Below, piece by piece: positions 8,434 to 16,926 of a stretch of 64,000 nt of DNA (the first letter of the stretch is position 1; each line of letters starts with the position of its first letter). The notes beneath the pieces were generated by a model. It did not search any database. It saw nothing but the letters and a program-made list of their open reading frames with translations, and was not told where the DNA came from. A program made the translations under genes and the position numbers. Location of the stretch: NCBI RefSeq assembly GCF_000722635.1, contig NZ_JOKH01000001.1, positions 289,845-353,844 of the forward strand. The letters are read 5' to 3'. The DNA is from Endozoicomonas numazuensis (GTDB lineage Bacteria > Pseudomonadota > Gammaproteobacteria > Pseudomonadales > Endozoicomonadaceae).

Positions 8434-8929
8434 AACGTCGCAGCCTCCGGTTCCGCCGTGACCACTTGGCATGAGTTCCAGTGTTTGCTGGATTTGTCTG
8501 CGTCCGGTGTATCGAATAACAGAAACTATTCACCACTCTGTACCGTTCAGGCCTTCACTGACATTCGCCAGCTACTATGCCGTCTGCTGACTTCTGTATG
8601 GCGATCAGACCACCTTACGATAGCCTCAGTCCGAAATATCAGACACCACACAGACCTCCCGAGGTAAGTCACACCGCCTTCGCCGCACAACCGCCAGATC
8701 TACTGCCTGAGTGTCCGGATGAGTATGGACTTCGTCATCATACGCTGACTCGTCCTCACGCAGACAGCCTCATATCTGATTTCTGTTCGTCGGCTCGCGG
8801 TTTTGCTCCACACTGCCTTCAGCCTGCACCTCACGATACAAACCTTGTGCTTCGCTAGTCCTTCGCCCTCATCTGGCTGGACAGGGGACTTTCACCCCCA
8901 AGCTGTGTGACATGCTCGGCACACATAAA

Positions 8930-8955
8930 CGACAATGGCCTTTTGGCCGTTGTCG
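8930..8955 (-). terminator. Terminator used as intron insertion site
   Basis: An 11-bp stem CGACAATGGCC / GGCCGTTGTCG with a TTTT loop lies 8 bp downstream of the 8963-9319 gene. On the minus strand it is followed by TTTAT, then the intron 5' end at 8924. It would terminate the minus-strand gene and forms the 5' exon recognised by the intron. Confidence 0.9.
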
Positions 8956-8962
8956 ACTATGA

Positions 8963-9319
8963 CTATTGAACGGGAACAAGCTGGCGTAACATTAACTCAA
9001 TACGTCCCAGAGACGCCTTGAGTTCGAGCATACCCGACTCCATCGTTGTAAGTCTTTTATGTTGATCGTCCAGACAGCGTTCAATAGCTTCAAATCGAAC
9101 AATCATATTGCTAAAATTCTTGTTGCTCTGCTTGGCAAAAGAACTGATTTCGTTTTCTACCTTTTCAAACCGTTGATCCACTCGCTCAAAGCAAGCGTCT
9201 ATAAAATCAAAACGCTTATCATGCTCGTCAAACCTGAAATCGTGATCATCAAACCGCTGGTTGATTTCAATAAAACGCTCATGCAATTCATACCTGAGAA
9301 CGCCCATGTCACTGTCCAC
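8963..9319 (-). CDS. Small coiled-coil protein of unknown function
   Basis: The 118-aa product consists of near-perfect heptad-like units with the core RFD.HD/RFE (INQRFDDHDFRFDEHDKRFD, then FERVDQRFEKVENE). This predicts a long parallel coiled coil with no globular domain, signal peptide or membrane helix. Similar short coiled-coil proteins are common in gammaproteobacteria without a defined role. The start may be GTG 9319 or ATG 9307; neither has a strong ribosome-binding site. The gene is followed by a strong terminator that hosts the group II intron, and it is divergent from the FAD reductase gene at 9436. Confidence 0.65.
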   Translation of the reverse strand: MDSDMGVLRYELHERFIEINQRFDDHDFRFDEHDKRFDFIDACFERVDQRFEKVENEISSFAKQSNKNFSNMIVRFEAIERCLDDQHKRLTTMESGMLELKASLGRIELMLRQLVPVQ

Positions 9320-9435
9320 CCGTTTGACATCAGCATCATTATTCGTACCTTCCCTAGCACTCGACCTTCATGCAATACTTTAAAAGACAACAAAAACAAC
9401 AGACAAGAGAACAGGATGTTCAGGAGAAGTCTGCC

Positions 9436-10329
9436 GTGAACAGTTCAAAAAGAATACTGATTATCGGGGGTGGCATTTCCGGTCTGTCTGCCGCACTCTG
9501 GTGCCAGCGTCAGGGCTTGCAACCACTGATCATCGAACAGACACCCCGGCTTGGTGGGCAGCTCCACCAGATACACTTGCCCCTGGTCGACTACCCTGGC
9601 TTCAAGGGTACCGCTTCAGAGCTTCTAGAGACTTTAGTGGCACAAATTAGTGAGCAGGATATTCACTATCGCTTGGGACAGAGCATTAAGCACATCGATT
9701 ACAAGAACAATGTTGCCTATACAGAAAATGAAAGCCTGACCTACTCTGCTCTCATAATGGCTACAGGCAACCGCAAGCGGGCATTACCACAACTCAAACC
9801 GTTTATGGGCAGACACGTTCATATGACGGCTACCGGCGTTATAGAGCAGCTCAAGCATCAGCATATAGCCATCATTGGTGGTGGCGATGGTGCCTTTGAA
9901 AACGCTTTACTGCTGGCACCCTCTGTCAACAAGGTTGACATTCTTATACGATCCGGGCAACCCAGGGCAAGACAATATTTTGTCGAACAAGCCCGACGGA
10001 TCAGCAATATAAGCCTTCACTACCAGCAGAAAGTTCAGTATTTCAAGGATGAACCAACGTTCAGAGGACTGCATCTGGCACACAGTATTACCGGAGAAGA
10101 GCAGAGGCTCGAGTGCGACCAGGTGATTATTAAATGCGGTTATACTCCCGCTCAGGAGTTATTGCCAGAGTCCCTGTTGCCCCCGGAAAACGGCTTGCAG
10201 CTGGATGATCAGAACATCTGGGTCATTGGTGATGTCAGAAACCCGATTGATCCCTGTATGAGCGTTTGCATTGGTGAGGCGGCAAGAGCTTCGCGAGAAA
10301 TATCTCGATACCTGGAACCTATCGGATAA
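9436..10329 (+). CDS. FAD-dependent NAD(P)H oxidoreductase, thioredoxin-reductase-like fold
   Basis: This is a two-dinucleotide-domain flavoprotein. The FAD site is IIGGGISGLSAAL at the N-terminus and the NAD(P) site IIGGGDGAFENALL in the middle; a second FAD contact, IWVIGDVRNP, lies near the C-terminus. The CxxC redox pair of true thioredoxin reductase is absent; the equivalent stretch reads HMTATGVIEQ. It is therefore more like ferredoxin/flavodoxin-NADP reductases of this fold or an uncharacterised relative. I chose GTG 9436 because AGGAG (9422-9426) sits 9 nt upstream and the FAD motif then starts at a normal distance (298 aa total). It may be co-transcribed with the FMN oxidase 147 bp downstream. 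Confidence 0.8.
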   Translation: MNSSKRILIIGGGISGLSAALWCQRQGLQPLIIEQTPRLGGQLHQIHLPLVDYPGFKGTASELLETLVAQISEQDIHYRLGQSIKHIDYKNNVAYTENESLTYSALIMATGNRKRALPQLKPFMGRHVHMTATGVIEQLKHQHIAIIGGGDGAFENALLLAPSVNKVDILIRSGQPRARQYFVEQARRISNISLHYQQKVQYFKDEPTFRGLHLAHSITGEEQRLECDQVIIKCGYTPAQELLPESLLPPENGLQLDDQNIWVIGDVRNPIDPCMSVCIGEAARASREISRYLEPIG

Positions 10330-10475
10330 CCTTGTGAGCCAGACCCTGCTGACTTTTTCCGATTTACTTTCCGGTTTACTGTTGATCTGCTCCGGAGCAC
10401 TGCTATACATAAACGCTAAACGTTTTTCATAATCCAACTCTACTCTGTGCCTTACCACAGACTGCCTGGAAACCC

Positions 10476-11624
10476 ATGCGCCTGAAACATTGTCATAACA
10501 CCAGTGACTTCCGGGCGCTCGCCCGGCAACGGCTCCCCTCTCCTATCTTTCATTACATTGATGGCGCAGCAGACGACGAGTCCACACTGAAAAGAAATAC
10601 CGAAGCCTATTCAAACTGTGACCTGGTTCCCAATGTGCTGAGAGGGGCTGAACAGGTTGATCTCTCAACCCGGGTTATGGGACTGGATCTGGATATCCCA
10701 CTGTTCTTATCCCCTACGGCCCTGCAGTGTCTTTTTCATCATGAAGGTGAAATGGCTGTAGGCAAGGCAGCAGAACAGTTTGGAACCCTTTTTGGTCTGT
10801 CCTCACTGGGCACTACCAGTATAGAAGACATTGGTTCAACCATTAAAACCCCTAAGCTGTTCCAACTCTATGTGCATAAAGATAAAGGGCTGACACGCAA
10901 TATGATTGACCGCTGCAAAGCAGCAAATTTTGATGCCATGGCCCTGACCGTCGACACCGCAGTAGGCGGCAATCGAGAAAGAGATCTTGTGACCGGTTTT
11001 ACTGTCCCTCCCAGGCTAACGGTAAAAAGTTTGCTGAGTTTTGTCAGCCACCCGACCTGGGCCCTGAATTACTTTTTACATGGTGGATTCAAACTGCCTC
11101 AACTTGAAAACTACGTCAGCGAAGGCTCCAGTATCCCCCTTTCAATCGCCAACTATTTTAATACCATGCTGGATCAGAGCATGGACTGGCAGGCAGCAGA
11201 AGAAATTGCCCGATACTGGGGCAAGCCCTTCGTACTCAAAGGTATTATGTCCGTTGACGATGCACGCAAGGCAGCAGATATCGGTGCTGCAGCAATCATG
11301 ATTTCCAACCACGGCGGCCGCCAGCTGGACGGTTCCCGATCACCTTTTGATCAATTGGCAGAAATTGTTGATGCCACAGGTGATCGGATTGATGTGATAT
11401 GCGACGGAGGTATACAACGGGGAACCCATGTTCTCAAAGCTCTGTCGCTGGGTGCAAAAGCGTGCTCTGGTGGCCGGTTGTATCTTTATGCTCTGGCAGC
11501 TGCAGGAAGCGCGGGGGTTCACAAAGCCCTTGCCAACCTGTGCAGTGAGATGGAACGTGATATGAAACTGATGGGCTGCAAAAACATTTCAGAACTGAAC
11601 CGAAGCAATCTCCGGTTCCGGTAG
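10476..11624 (+). CDS. FMN-dependent alpha-hydroxy-acid oxidase/L-lactate dehydrogenase
   Basis: This is a TIM-barrel flavoprotein that oxidises L-2-hydroxy acids such as lactate to 2-oxo acids, passing electrons to oxygen or the quinone pool. Family landmarks are YIDGAADDE at the N-terminus, LSPTALQCLFHHEGE, FQLYVHKDKGLTRN, ALTVDTAVGGNRERD, the Lys in FVLKGIMSVDDA and the catalytic His in ISNHGGRQLDG, followed by VICDGGIQRGTHVLKALSLGA. At 382 aa it is full length. The motif usually written GRPYLYAL is GRLYLYAL here. No membrane-binding segment is obvious. It sits with an FAD reductase upstream and an MHS-family transporter just downstream on the opposite strand, which fits uptake plus oxidation of an organic acid; the substrate is not determined. 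Confidence 0.88.
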   Translation: MRLKHCHNTSDFRALARQRLPSPIFHYIDGAADDESTLKRNTEAYSNCDLVPNVLRGAEQVDLSTRVMGLDLDIPLFLSPTALQCLFHHEGEMAVGKAAEQFGTLFGLSSLGTTSIEDIGSTIKTPKLFQLYVHKDKGLTRNMIDRCKAANFDAMALTVDTAVGGNRERDLVTGFTVPPRLTVKSLLSFVSHPTWALNYFLHGGFKLPQLENYVSEGSSIPLSIANYFNTMLDQSMDWQAAEEIARYWGKPFVLKGIMSVDDARKAADIGAAAIMISNHGGRQLDGSRSPFDQLAEIVDATGDRIDVICDGGIQRGTHVLKALSLGAKACSGGRLYLYALAAAGSAGVHKALANLCSEMERDMKLMGCKNISELNRSNLRFR

Positions 11625-11650
11625 TTGACCGACACACTTACATTATAATC

Positions 11651-12934
11651 TCAGGATTCAGCAAAGTAATTTTTCACATTGGCTCTTTTCATTATGATAC
11701 AGGCCAGCATTCCACTTAGCCCACCAAAGACCAGAAAGACAGCCGGAGATGACATATTCCCTGTCACCCGAATTAACTCTATAGCCAAGATAGGCGTGAT
11801 ACCACTGAACAAGGCAAAGCTGAGGTTATAGCAAAAGGCAATGCCTGAATACCGGACATGTACCGGAAAGATAGAGGCCAAAGTCAGTGGAGCGATCCCT
11901 GCAACCCCTCCACGCAATATTGAGCCCAGACACATAATCAAGATCACGTGCGCGGTACCATTGACCAGCCAGCCAAATATGGGCCAAGCTGACAGAATCA
12001 GCATCCAGGAAGCCAGTAATAATAATGTTCGTGTTTGAAACCGTTCTGATAACAGCCCCATCATCAGAAACACCAGACTCGAACAGACCCCACCCAGAGC
12101 ATTGGCAAGAGCCACATCACCCGGATCATAATGTAAAAGATGGGATAGATAGCCTGGAGTAAACAATAAAAGCAGAGGCACACTGGTAGCGATGGGAACA
12201 ATCATCAAAAAGCCACACAGCAGGGGCATTCTGAAATGTTTAAACAATGTTTTGATAGGCACCCGTGAACGTTGCTGGCTTTCATAGATCTGTACGAACA
12301 GCCTGGACTCCTGAAAACGCCTGCGAAACAGGTAACTGAAAATACCAAACAGTCCTCCCAACCAGAAAGGAAAGCGCCAACCCCACTGATTCATCGCATC
12401 TTTCGACAGAACATCCAGTAGCAAAGCATGCAACATCGAACCAAATACCGCCCCCAGCACCAGCGACATAAACAATAGCGCCATTACCATGCCACGGCGG
12501 TCCTCCAACGTTTCACAGAGAAATGTCATGGCTCCGGGAACTTCTCCCCCAATAGAGAACCCCTGAATGACTCTCAGTGTTACCAGAAGAACCGGAGCCC
12601 AAACACCAATTTGTGCATAAACAGGCAGGCAGCCTATCAATGCCGTCGGCAGGGCCATCATTAAAATAGTTATGACAAAAACCGGTTTTCTACCTTTCCT
12701 GTCCCCCAGGTGTCCGAAGATGATACCGCCAACAGGGCGAGCAAGATAACCTGCCGAGAACGTTGCAAAAGAGGACAAAAGAGAAAGGTAAGGGTCCTGA
12801 TTGGGGAAAAACTGATCAGCGATATAACCCGCCATCAGGGCATAAATAGCAAAATCGTAAAGTTCAAGAAAACCGCCCAGTGAAGTCACCAGAACTAACT
12901 GTCGGTGTTCAGGTTTAAGAGAGTACGAAGTCAT
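11651..12934 (-). CDS. MFS transporter, metabolite:H+ symporter (MHS) family
   Basis: This is a 12-helix major facilitator, 427 aa. Its N-terminal half shows GGFLELYDFAIYALMAGYIA in helix 1, RPVGGIIFGHLGDRKGRK (the loop 2-3 signature) and RVIQGFSIGGEVPGAMTFL in helix 4, all typical of the MHS group (ProP, KgtP, ShiA relatives). The substrate is probably a carboxylate or betaine; the neighbouring hydroxy-acid oxidase makes an organic acid plausible. It is closely paralogous to the gene at 14264-15574, from which it is separated by phospholipase A, and the two share the layout of signatures almost position for position. The convergent stop lies 26 bp from the oxidase stop. Confidence 0.88.
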   Translation of the reverse strand: MTSYSLKPEHRQLVLVTSLGGFLELYDFAIYALMAGYIADQFFPNQDPYLSLLSSFATFSAGYLARPVGGIIFGHLGDRKGRKPVFVITILMMALPTALIGCLPVYAQIGVWAPVLLVTLRVIQGFSIGGEVPGAMTFLCETLEDRRGMVMALLFMSLVLGAVFGSMLHALLLDVLSKDAMNQWGWRFPFWLGGLFGIFSYLFRRRFQESRLFVQIYESQQRSRVPIKTLFKHFRMPLLCGFLMIVPIATSVPLLLLFTPGYLSHLLHYDPGDVALANALGGVCSSLVFLMMGLLSERFQTRTLLLLASWMLILSAWPIFGWLVNGTAHVILIMCLGSILRGGVAGIAPLTLASIFPVHVRYSGIAFCYNLSFALFSGITPILAIELIRVTGNMSSPAVFLVFGGLSGMLACIIMKRANVKNYFAES

Positions 12935-13067
12935 ATTTCCCTGCTTATGCCAGACTGACAGATAAACGACAATGTTTTTTCACAACCAGTGCAGCACCCG
13001 CTAAACCACAAAGCCCACTGAAGCGTCCCATTATTAGGTATTTGACGCTCCAGTGTAGACCATTCGT

Positions 13068-14177
13068 TTACAACCAATCGGTCAACATCACACCTACACT
13101 GAGTCGATTGACGCTGGCATTGTAATCAATCAGGCTTTCTCCATAGCCATTAAAATACTGAACATAACCCCGGAAACGATCACTCAGAGGAAAGGACCAG
13201 TCGAGCTGAACCGCTCCTTTATTATCGGAAGATCGCAGGTTATTTCTGAACATCATGGAAATTTGGTGGTCATCCAGTTTATAGCCAAAATGAAGTTCAC
13301 CATTACCCATGTACTTTTCAATATCTGGATTATCATCCCCTTCGGTATTGTTAGTATCATTCGGATCTTTTTTCGATTCCGGAATCCGGTACCAGGGCTT
13401 GAAACTCATGTAAAAGTTGCCTTTCTCCAGCAGGAAGTTCATGTAAACCCGATTCCAGCTGCGTGAAAGACTGCCTGTCCGGCCATTGGACTGATGAGAC
13501 AGGCCGGCCACCACCGCTCTCAAATCCATTCCCAGAACGGAGTAATTAACAGGAAAGACCGCAAAAACTTCCGGTTCATGATTGGTTTCCCTGAACGGTG
13601 CCGAATTACCGTTGTATGCCTGCCACCAGGAGGTATTGGTATAGGCAACATAAACATTGCCATAATCATTCCATAAACCTTCCCAGACAGGGGCTTTCAA
13701 ACTCAGCTGAAACTTGATTTCAGTAGACGTCAAGTCCTCACCCACTGCCCTGTAGGGTTCCTTGTTGACATTACTGTTCCAGGATACCGGAAGCACATAA
13801 TTAGGACGATGAGGCGTTATCACAAAGCGGTTATCGGTAGCCAGCCTCTCCCCTCTGGCTCGTTCATCAAACGCACTCTCCTCAATTTCCAGAGCCATAT
13901 CAGAGTCATCAGCCACTACCGGCAGCTGATCTTTCTTCGATGCCTGATGACTGCACATGGCTCTTGCTTCGGCCATGGTCGTCTGACCATCTGCTTCCAT
14001 AGCCTGCTTCAGGAGACATTGCTCAAAGGGGGTTGATCCAAAAGCCAGAAGTGGCGACAGACTCAGAACCAAACCTGCCACCCGCAAAGATCCCTCTATG
14101 GGCACGACAGGTGTCATATTATTTTTCATAGCCGAAAATCTTTTTCTTTCTATTGAAGCCATGATCTGAAATGCCAC
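13068..14177 (-). CDS. pldA: Outer-membrane phospholipase A
   Basis: This is a 12-strand beta-barrel enzyme that hydrolyses mislocalised phospholipids in the outer membrane and is activated by calcium-dependent dimerisation. The catalytic His and Ser lie in GLSHQSNGR and the catalytic Asn in SRSWNRVY about 12 residues later, matching His142/Ser144/Asn156 of E. coli PldA. The alternating aromatic strands and the barrel C-terminus (RLSVGVMLTDWL) are present. A presumed signal region (VAGLVLSLSPLLAFGSTP) is preceded by a long N-terminus; ATG 14129 is a more compact start than 14177. A ~75-residue acidic spacer lies between signal and barrel, which is longer than in E. coli. Confidence 0.9.
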   Translation of the reverse strand: MAFQIMASIERKRFSAMKNNMTPVVPIEGSLRVAGLVLSLSPLLAFGSTPFEQCLLKQAMEADGQTTMAEARAMCSHQASKKDQLPVVADDSDMALEIEESAFDERARGERLATDNRFVITPHRPNYVLPVSWNSNVNKEPYRAVGEDLTSTEIKFQLSLKAPVWEGLWNDYGNVYVAYTNTSWWQAYNGNSAPFRETNHEPEVFAVFPVNYSVLGMDLRAVVAGLSHQSNGRTGSLSRSWNRVYMNFLLEKGNFYMSFKPWYRIPESKKDPNDTNNTEGDDNPDIEKYMGNGELHFGYKLDDHQISMMFRNNLRSSDNKGAVQLDWSFPLSDRFRGYVQYFNGYGESLIDYNASVNRLSVGVMLTDWL

Positions 14178-14263
14178 TGAGAGTCTTGGAATAAAAGCTG
14201 TTCGTCACAGGGCAACCCGAAAATTTACTGCCTGAATGAACATAATTCCATGACAGCACAATC

Positions 14264-15574
14264 TCAACTTTTTTCTGGAACTACGTTATCAACAATAGTC
14301 TCAGAGCGCATGGGATAATCAGGCCAGGCGATAAATAAAGCCATCAATCCTAAAACACCGATCGCTGAAACATAAAATGCTGGCCCCATATTCGTACCCG
14401 TGAGTTGCACCAGAAGAGTTGAGCTGAAGGGTGCAAGACCGCCAAATAAAGCAAAACCAAAGTTATAGGTGGTGGCCACGCCGGTATAACGAACTTCTGT
14501 TGGAAACAGTCGAATGATCATGGGAGGTAGCAAGCCTGAAGCAATGGCCGCAAACAACCCGCAGATCACCATCATCCTGCGGATATGAATATCATCACCC
14601 ATAAAATACTGGAAAGCAGGGATCGCAAGAAAAATGACGGCCAGAGCCAGGCAGGCAGCCAACAGTTTCCTGTTGATCAAGTCTGTGCACAAACCGGCCA
14701 ATAGAGAGAAAGGAGCCAAAATTAAAAAAGCCACTGCGGTATGCCAGGCCACTTCTCCTTTGGGCAGCCCCAACAATATACTGAGGTAACTGGGCATATA
14801 AACACCAAACACTGTGACTGTAGAACCACAAAGTGCCATTAGCAGAAAACCACAAAGCAGCCCCTTCCGATGTTGTTTCAATAGCACCAGCAACGGAATG
14901 CTGGATCTTTGTCGAACCTGATCCAGCGCCATGAAAAAGCCCGACTCCTCAAACCGTTTCCGGATCTGATAACTGAGCAGCCCCAACAGACCTCCAATCC
15001 AGAAAGGAATCCGCCACCCCCAGCTGGCCATGACCTCTGAGCCTAGTGACTGGTTCAGCAGACCATGAACAAATGTACCCAATGAGATACCCACCATCAG
15101 GGCCATAAACAGAATACCAATCATTAACCCCTGTCGCTGCGGTGCACTTTCACCCAGATAAGTAATGGCGCCAGGCAATTCGCCTCCCAGAGAAAAGCCC
15201 TGAAATATTCTGCACAGAATAAGCAGAATGGGAGCCACTATTCCAACCTCATGATACGTTGGCAGGCAACCTATCAGAGCCGTCGTCAGGGCCATCAGGG
15301 AAATAGTAAGGGTAAAGGTTCGCTTGCGACCCAGACGATCGCCAAGATGTCCGAAAAACAACCCACCCAGCGGTCTTGAAAGATACCCGACAGCAAATGC
15401 AGCAAACGTGACCAGCAGCGAGGTCACATTGTCCGATGCAGGGAAAAAGTTATCGGCAAGATAACTGGCCATCAGGGCATATATAAGAAAGTCATAAAGC
15501 TCGAGCATGCCTCCCATGGAAACGGCCAGAGCCAGTTTATACTGTTCGCTGGGGGCGGTAATGCAACGTGGCAT
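14264..15574 (-). CDS. MFS transporter, metabolite:H+ symporter (MHS) family, second paralogue
   Basis: This is a 436-aa, 12-helix symporter with GGMLELYDFLIYALMASYLA, RPLGGLFFGHLGDRLGRK and RIFQGFSLGGELPGAITYL, the same three MHS signatures in the same order as in the gene at 11651-12934. The C-terminal half (GLLPPMIIRLFPTEVRYTG, YNFGFALFGGLAP) also aligns with the paralogue. This suggests duplication, later separated by pldA or duplicated around it. Substrate is unknown. Its upstream region runs directly into two tandem MITEs (15619-15950), so its promoter must lie in the 45 bp between them or inside the element. Confidence 0.88.
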   Translation of the reverse strand: MPRCITAPSEQYKLALAVSMGGMLELYDFLIYALMASYLADNFFPASDNVTSLLVTFAAFAVGYLSRPLGGLFFGHLGDRLGRKRTFTLTISLMALTTALIGCLPTYHEVGIVAPILLILCRIFQGFSLGGELPGAITYLGESAPQRQGLMIGILFMALMVGISLGTFVHGLLNQSLGSEVMASWGWRIPFWIGGLLGLLSYQIRKRFEESGFFMALDQVRQRSSIPLLVLLKQHRKGLLCGFLLMALCGSTVTVFGVYMPSYLSILLGLPKGEVAWHTAVAFLILAPFSLLAGLCTDLINRKLLAACLALAVIFLAIPAFQYFMGDDIHIRRMMVICGLFAAIASGLLPPMIIRLFPTEVRYTGVATTYNFGFALFGGLAPFSSTLLVQLTGTNMGPAFYVSAIGVLGLMALFIAWPDYPMRSETIVDNVVPEKS

Positions 15575-15618
15575 AAGTCACTCTGATTAGTGACCGGAAG
15601 CTTAAGCCCGAAAGGCTT

Positions 15619-15786
15619 CTAGGAGCCTGTCCGAGAATAGACAGGTCGGACTAAAATCCAGAAAGAACGGCCCCTTTTTCCGATGAATTTGATTGAATAG
15701 GCCCACTATTCGCACAAATACCTCGAAAAAATGGCCTCGTTCTACTGAATTTTATGCTCGACCACTATTCTCGGTCAGGCTCCTAG
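15619..15786 (+). repeat. 168-bp palindromic MITE, copy 2
   Basis: It starts CTAGGAGCCTGTCCGAGAAT and ends with TCGGTCAGGCTCCTAG, exactly 168 bp like the other full copies. The central left arm reads CGATGAATTTG. The right arm has drifted, so the hairpin is less perfect. It shares its terminal CTAG with the next copy. Confidence 0.88.
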
Positions 15787-15950
15787 GAGGCTGACCGAGA
15801 ACAGACTGACCAGCCTAAAGTCCAGAAAGAACGGCCATATTGTCCACTAAATTTGCAGAAACAGATCAACTATTCGCACAAATTAAGTGAAACATCTGGC
15901 ACACTCTACTGAACTTTATGCTCGGACGCTATTCCCGGTCAGGCTCCCGA
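15783..15950 (+). repeat. 168-bp palindromic MITE, copy 3 (tandem)
   Basis: It overlaps copy 2 by the shared CTAG and ends at 15950, where CTAG has mutated to CCGA. The orientation is the same as copy 2. This insertion replaces the 3' end of the strictosidine-synthase-like gene, which reads into it. Confidence 0.88.
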
Positions 15951-16683
15951 ATCTCCTGGTCAGTGTTGTTAAACCATCAAGTGACTCAAGACTAGACCAA
16001 AAATGAAGGAGGGATTGTTCGTCATGAGCCAGCGCTACACCATTGGCAAAGTTCAGTCCTTGCATCAAGGTGGTCACTTCACCGCTGGCAGGATCCAATC
16101 TAAAAAGACGACCATGACCACCATGTTCCATCAGATCCAACAGACTGGCCGGGTAACTGCCGCCATTGGCCTGGGCACCGAATTTGCTGGAAGCTTCTGA
16201 AAAATAAATACGCCCCTGTCTGTCAATATCAAGATTATTGGCATACACCAGAGGCTCATCCTCCACCTTGTCCAGCAGAGTGGACAAGGTTCCATCTCTC
16301 GTCGCTTTCAACAGCCCCTTATAGGCGTCGGCAATGATCAGGTTTTCATCCTTATCCAGAGCAAGCCCCAGTGGCCGCCCCAACTGACCCACAAATACTT
16401 CTGGCTTCCCGGTTCCGGGTTTCATTTTTAGAATCTTTCCCTCGTGAACCGAAATATACAGCCAGCCTTCTGAATCCATAACCAGATCTTCCGGGCCGGT
16501 ATAAGGGGCAATGTCCAGATACTCCAGATCAGACAGCTTTGAATTGACCTGATAATGCCCTTTGTATCCGGGATTATCAGGTACCTGCCAGGCAACCGGG
16601 CTAATAGGGACTGGAGATAAAAGCAGATAGAACAAGCCTGCCAGCATCAACAGGGCAATCAGCAGAGAACATTTTTTTATCAT
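15916..16683 (-). pseudogene. Strictosidine-synthase/SMP-30-like protein, C-terminus lost to a MITE
   Basis: The N-terminus is a membrane anchor or signal (LLIALLMLAGLFYLLLSP). A beta-propeller of the SMP-30/gluconolactonase/strictosidine-synthase type follows: YTGPEDLVMDSEGWLYIS, RPLGLALDKDENLIIADA, YANNLDIDRQGRIYFSEAS, FANGVALAHDEQSLL. Full proteins of this family are about 350-390 aa with roughly two more propeller blades. Here the frame loses similarity after about residue 225 and its last ten residues (SLTGNSVRA) are encoded by the end of the MITE. The gene is therefore truncated and probably inactive. The propeller family hydrolyses lactones or esters; substrate unknown. Confidence 0.75.
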
Positions 16684-16750
16684 GAGCGTTTTGTAATTAT
16701 TATTGTTTGGATTGTTCCCTATTTAAACAGAACTCACCTTAAAAAAAGAA

Positions 16751-16894
16751 CTAAGGATTTGTCTTGAAATAACTTCCCGATTAAAACATGAACTCCGTTC
16801 ACCCTGAGCCTGTCGAAGGGTGGTGGCTCTGGGCTTCGACAGGCTCAGCCCGAACGGGGGGCAAATAAGGAAGTTATTTACGGACTATTCCTAA
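16751..16894 (+). repeat. Palindromic repeat with GTCGAAGG core, copy 1
   Basis: The outer arms CTAAGGATTTG...ACTATTCCTAA and AAATAACTTCC...GGAAGTTATTT enclose a strong inner hairpin, ACCCTGAGCCTGTCGAAGGG / GCTTCGACAGGCTCAGCCCG. A copy with the same outer arms lies at about 37938-38100, and the inner core alone at 59793-59853. It sits between two minus-strand genes (16927-19251 and the 16683 start). Confidence 0.85.
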
Positions 16895-16926
16895 AAGGAA
16901 TGAAACAGATTGAATCCACTGAATAC

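Larger units (their letters stand above)
7067..8924 (-). mobile_element. Group II intron (class C-like), with reverse transcriptase
   Basis: Read on the minus strand, the element starts with GTGTGCCGAGCATGTC at 8924 and ends with CCTATCCCGAT at 7067. These fit the GUGYG 5' and AY 3' rules of group II introns. A domain V-like hairpin and a domain VI-like hairpin sit at the 3' end. The 5' exon junction lies directly after a terminator hairpin and its T-tract (GTCGTTTAT), the classic insertion site of bacterial class C introns. The stretch 8434-8924 is intron RNA domains I-IV and holds no separate gene. Confidence 0.85.

Noticed and set aside
8458-8858. Short plus-strand frames at the 5' end of the group II intron
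   Set aside because: The region is intron RNA (domains I-IV) with heavy secondary structure; the frames have no start signals or protein-like composition.
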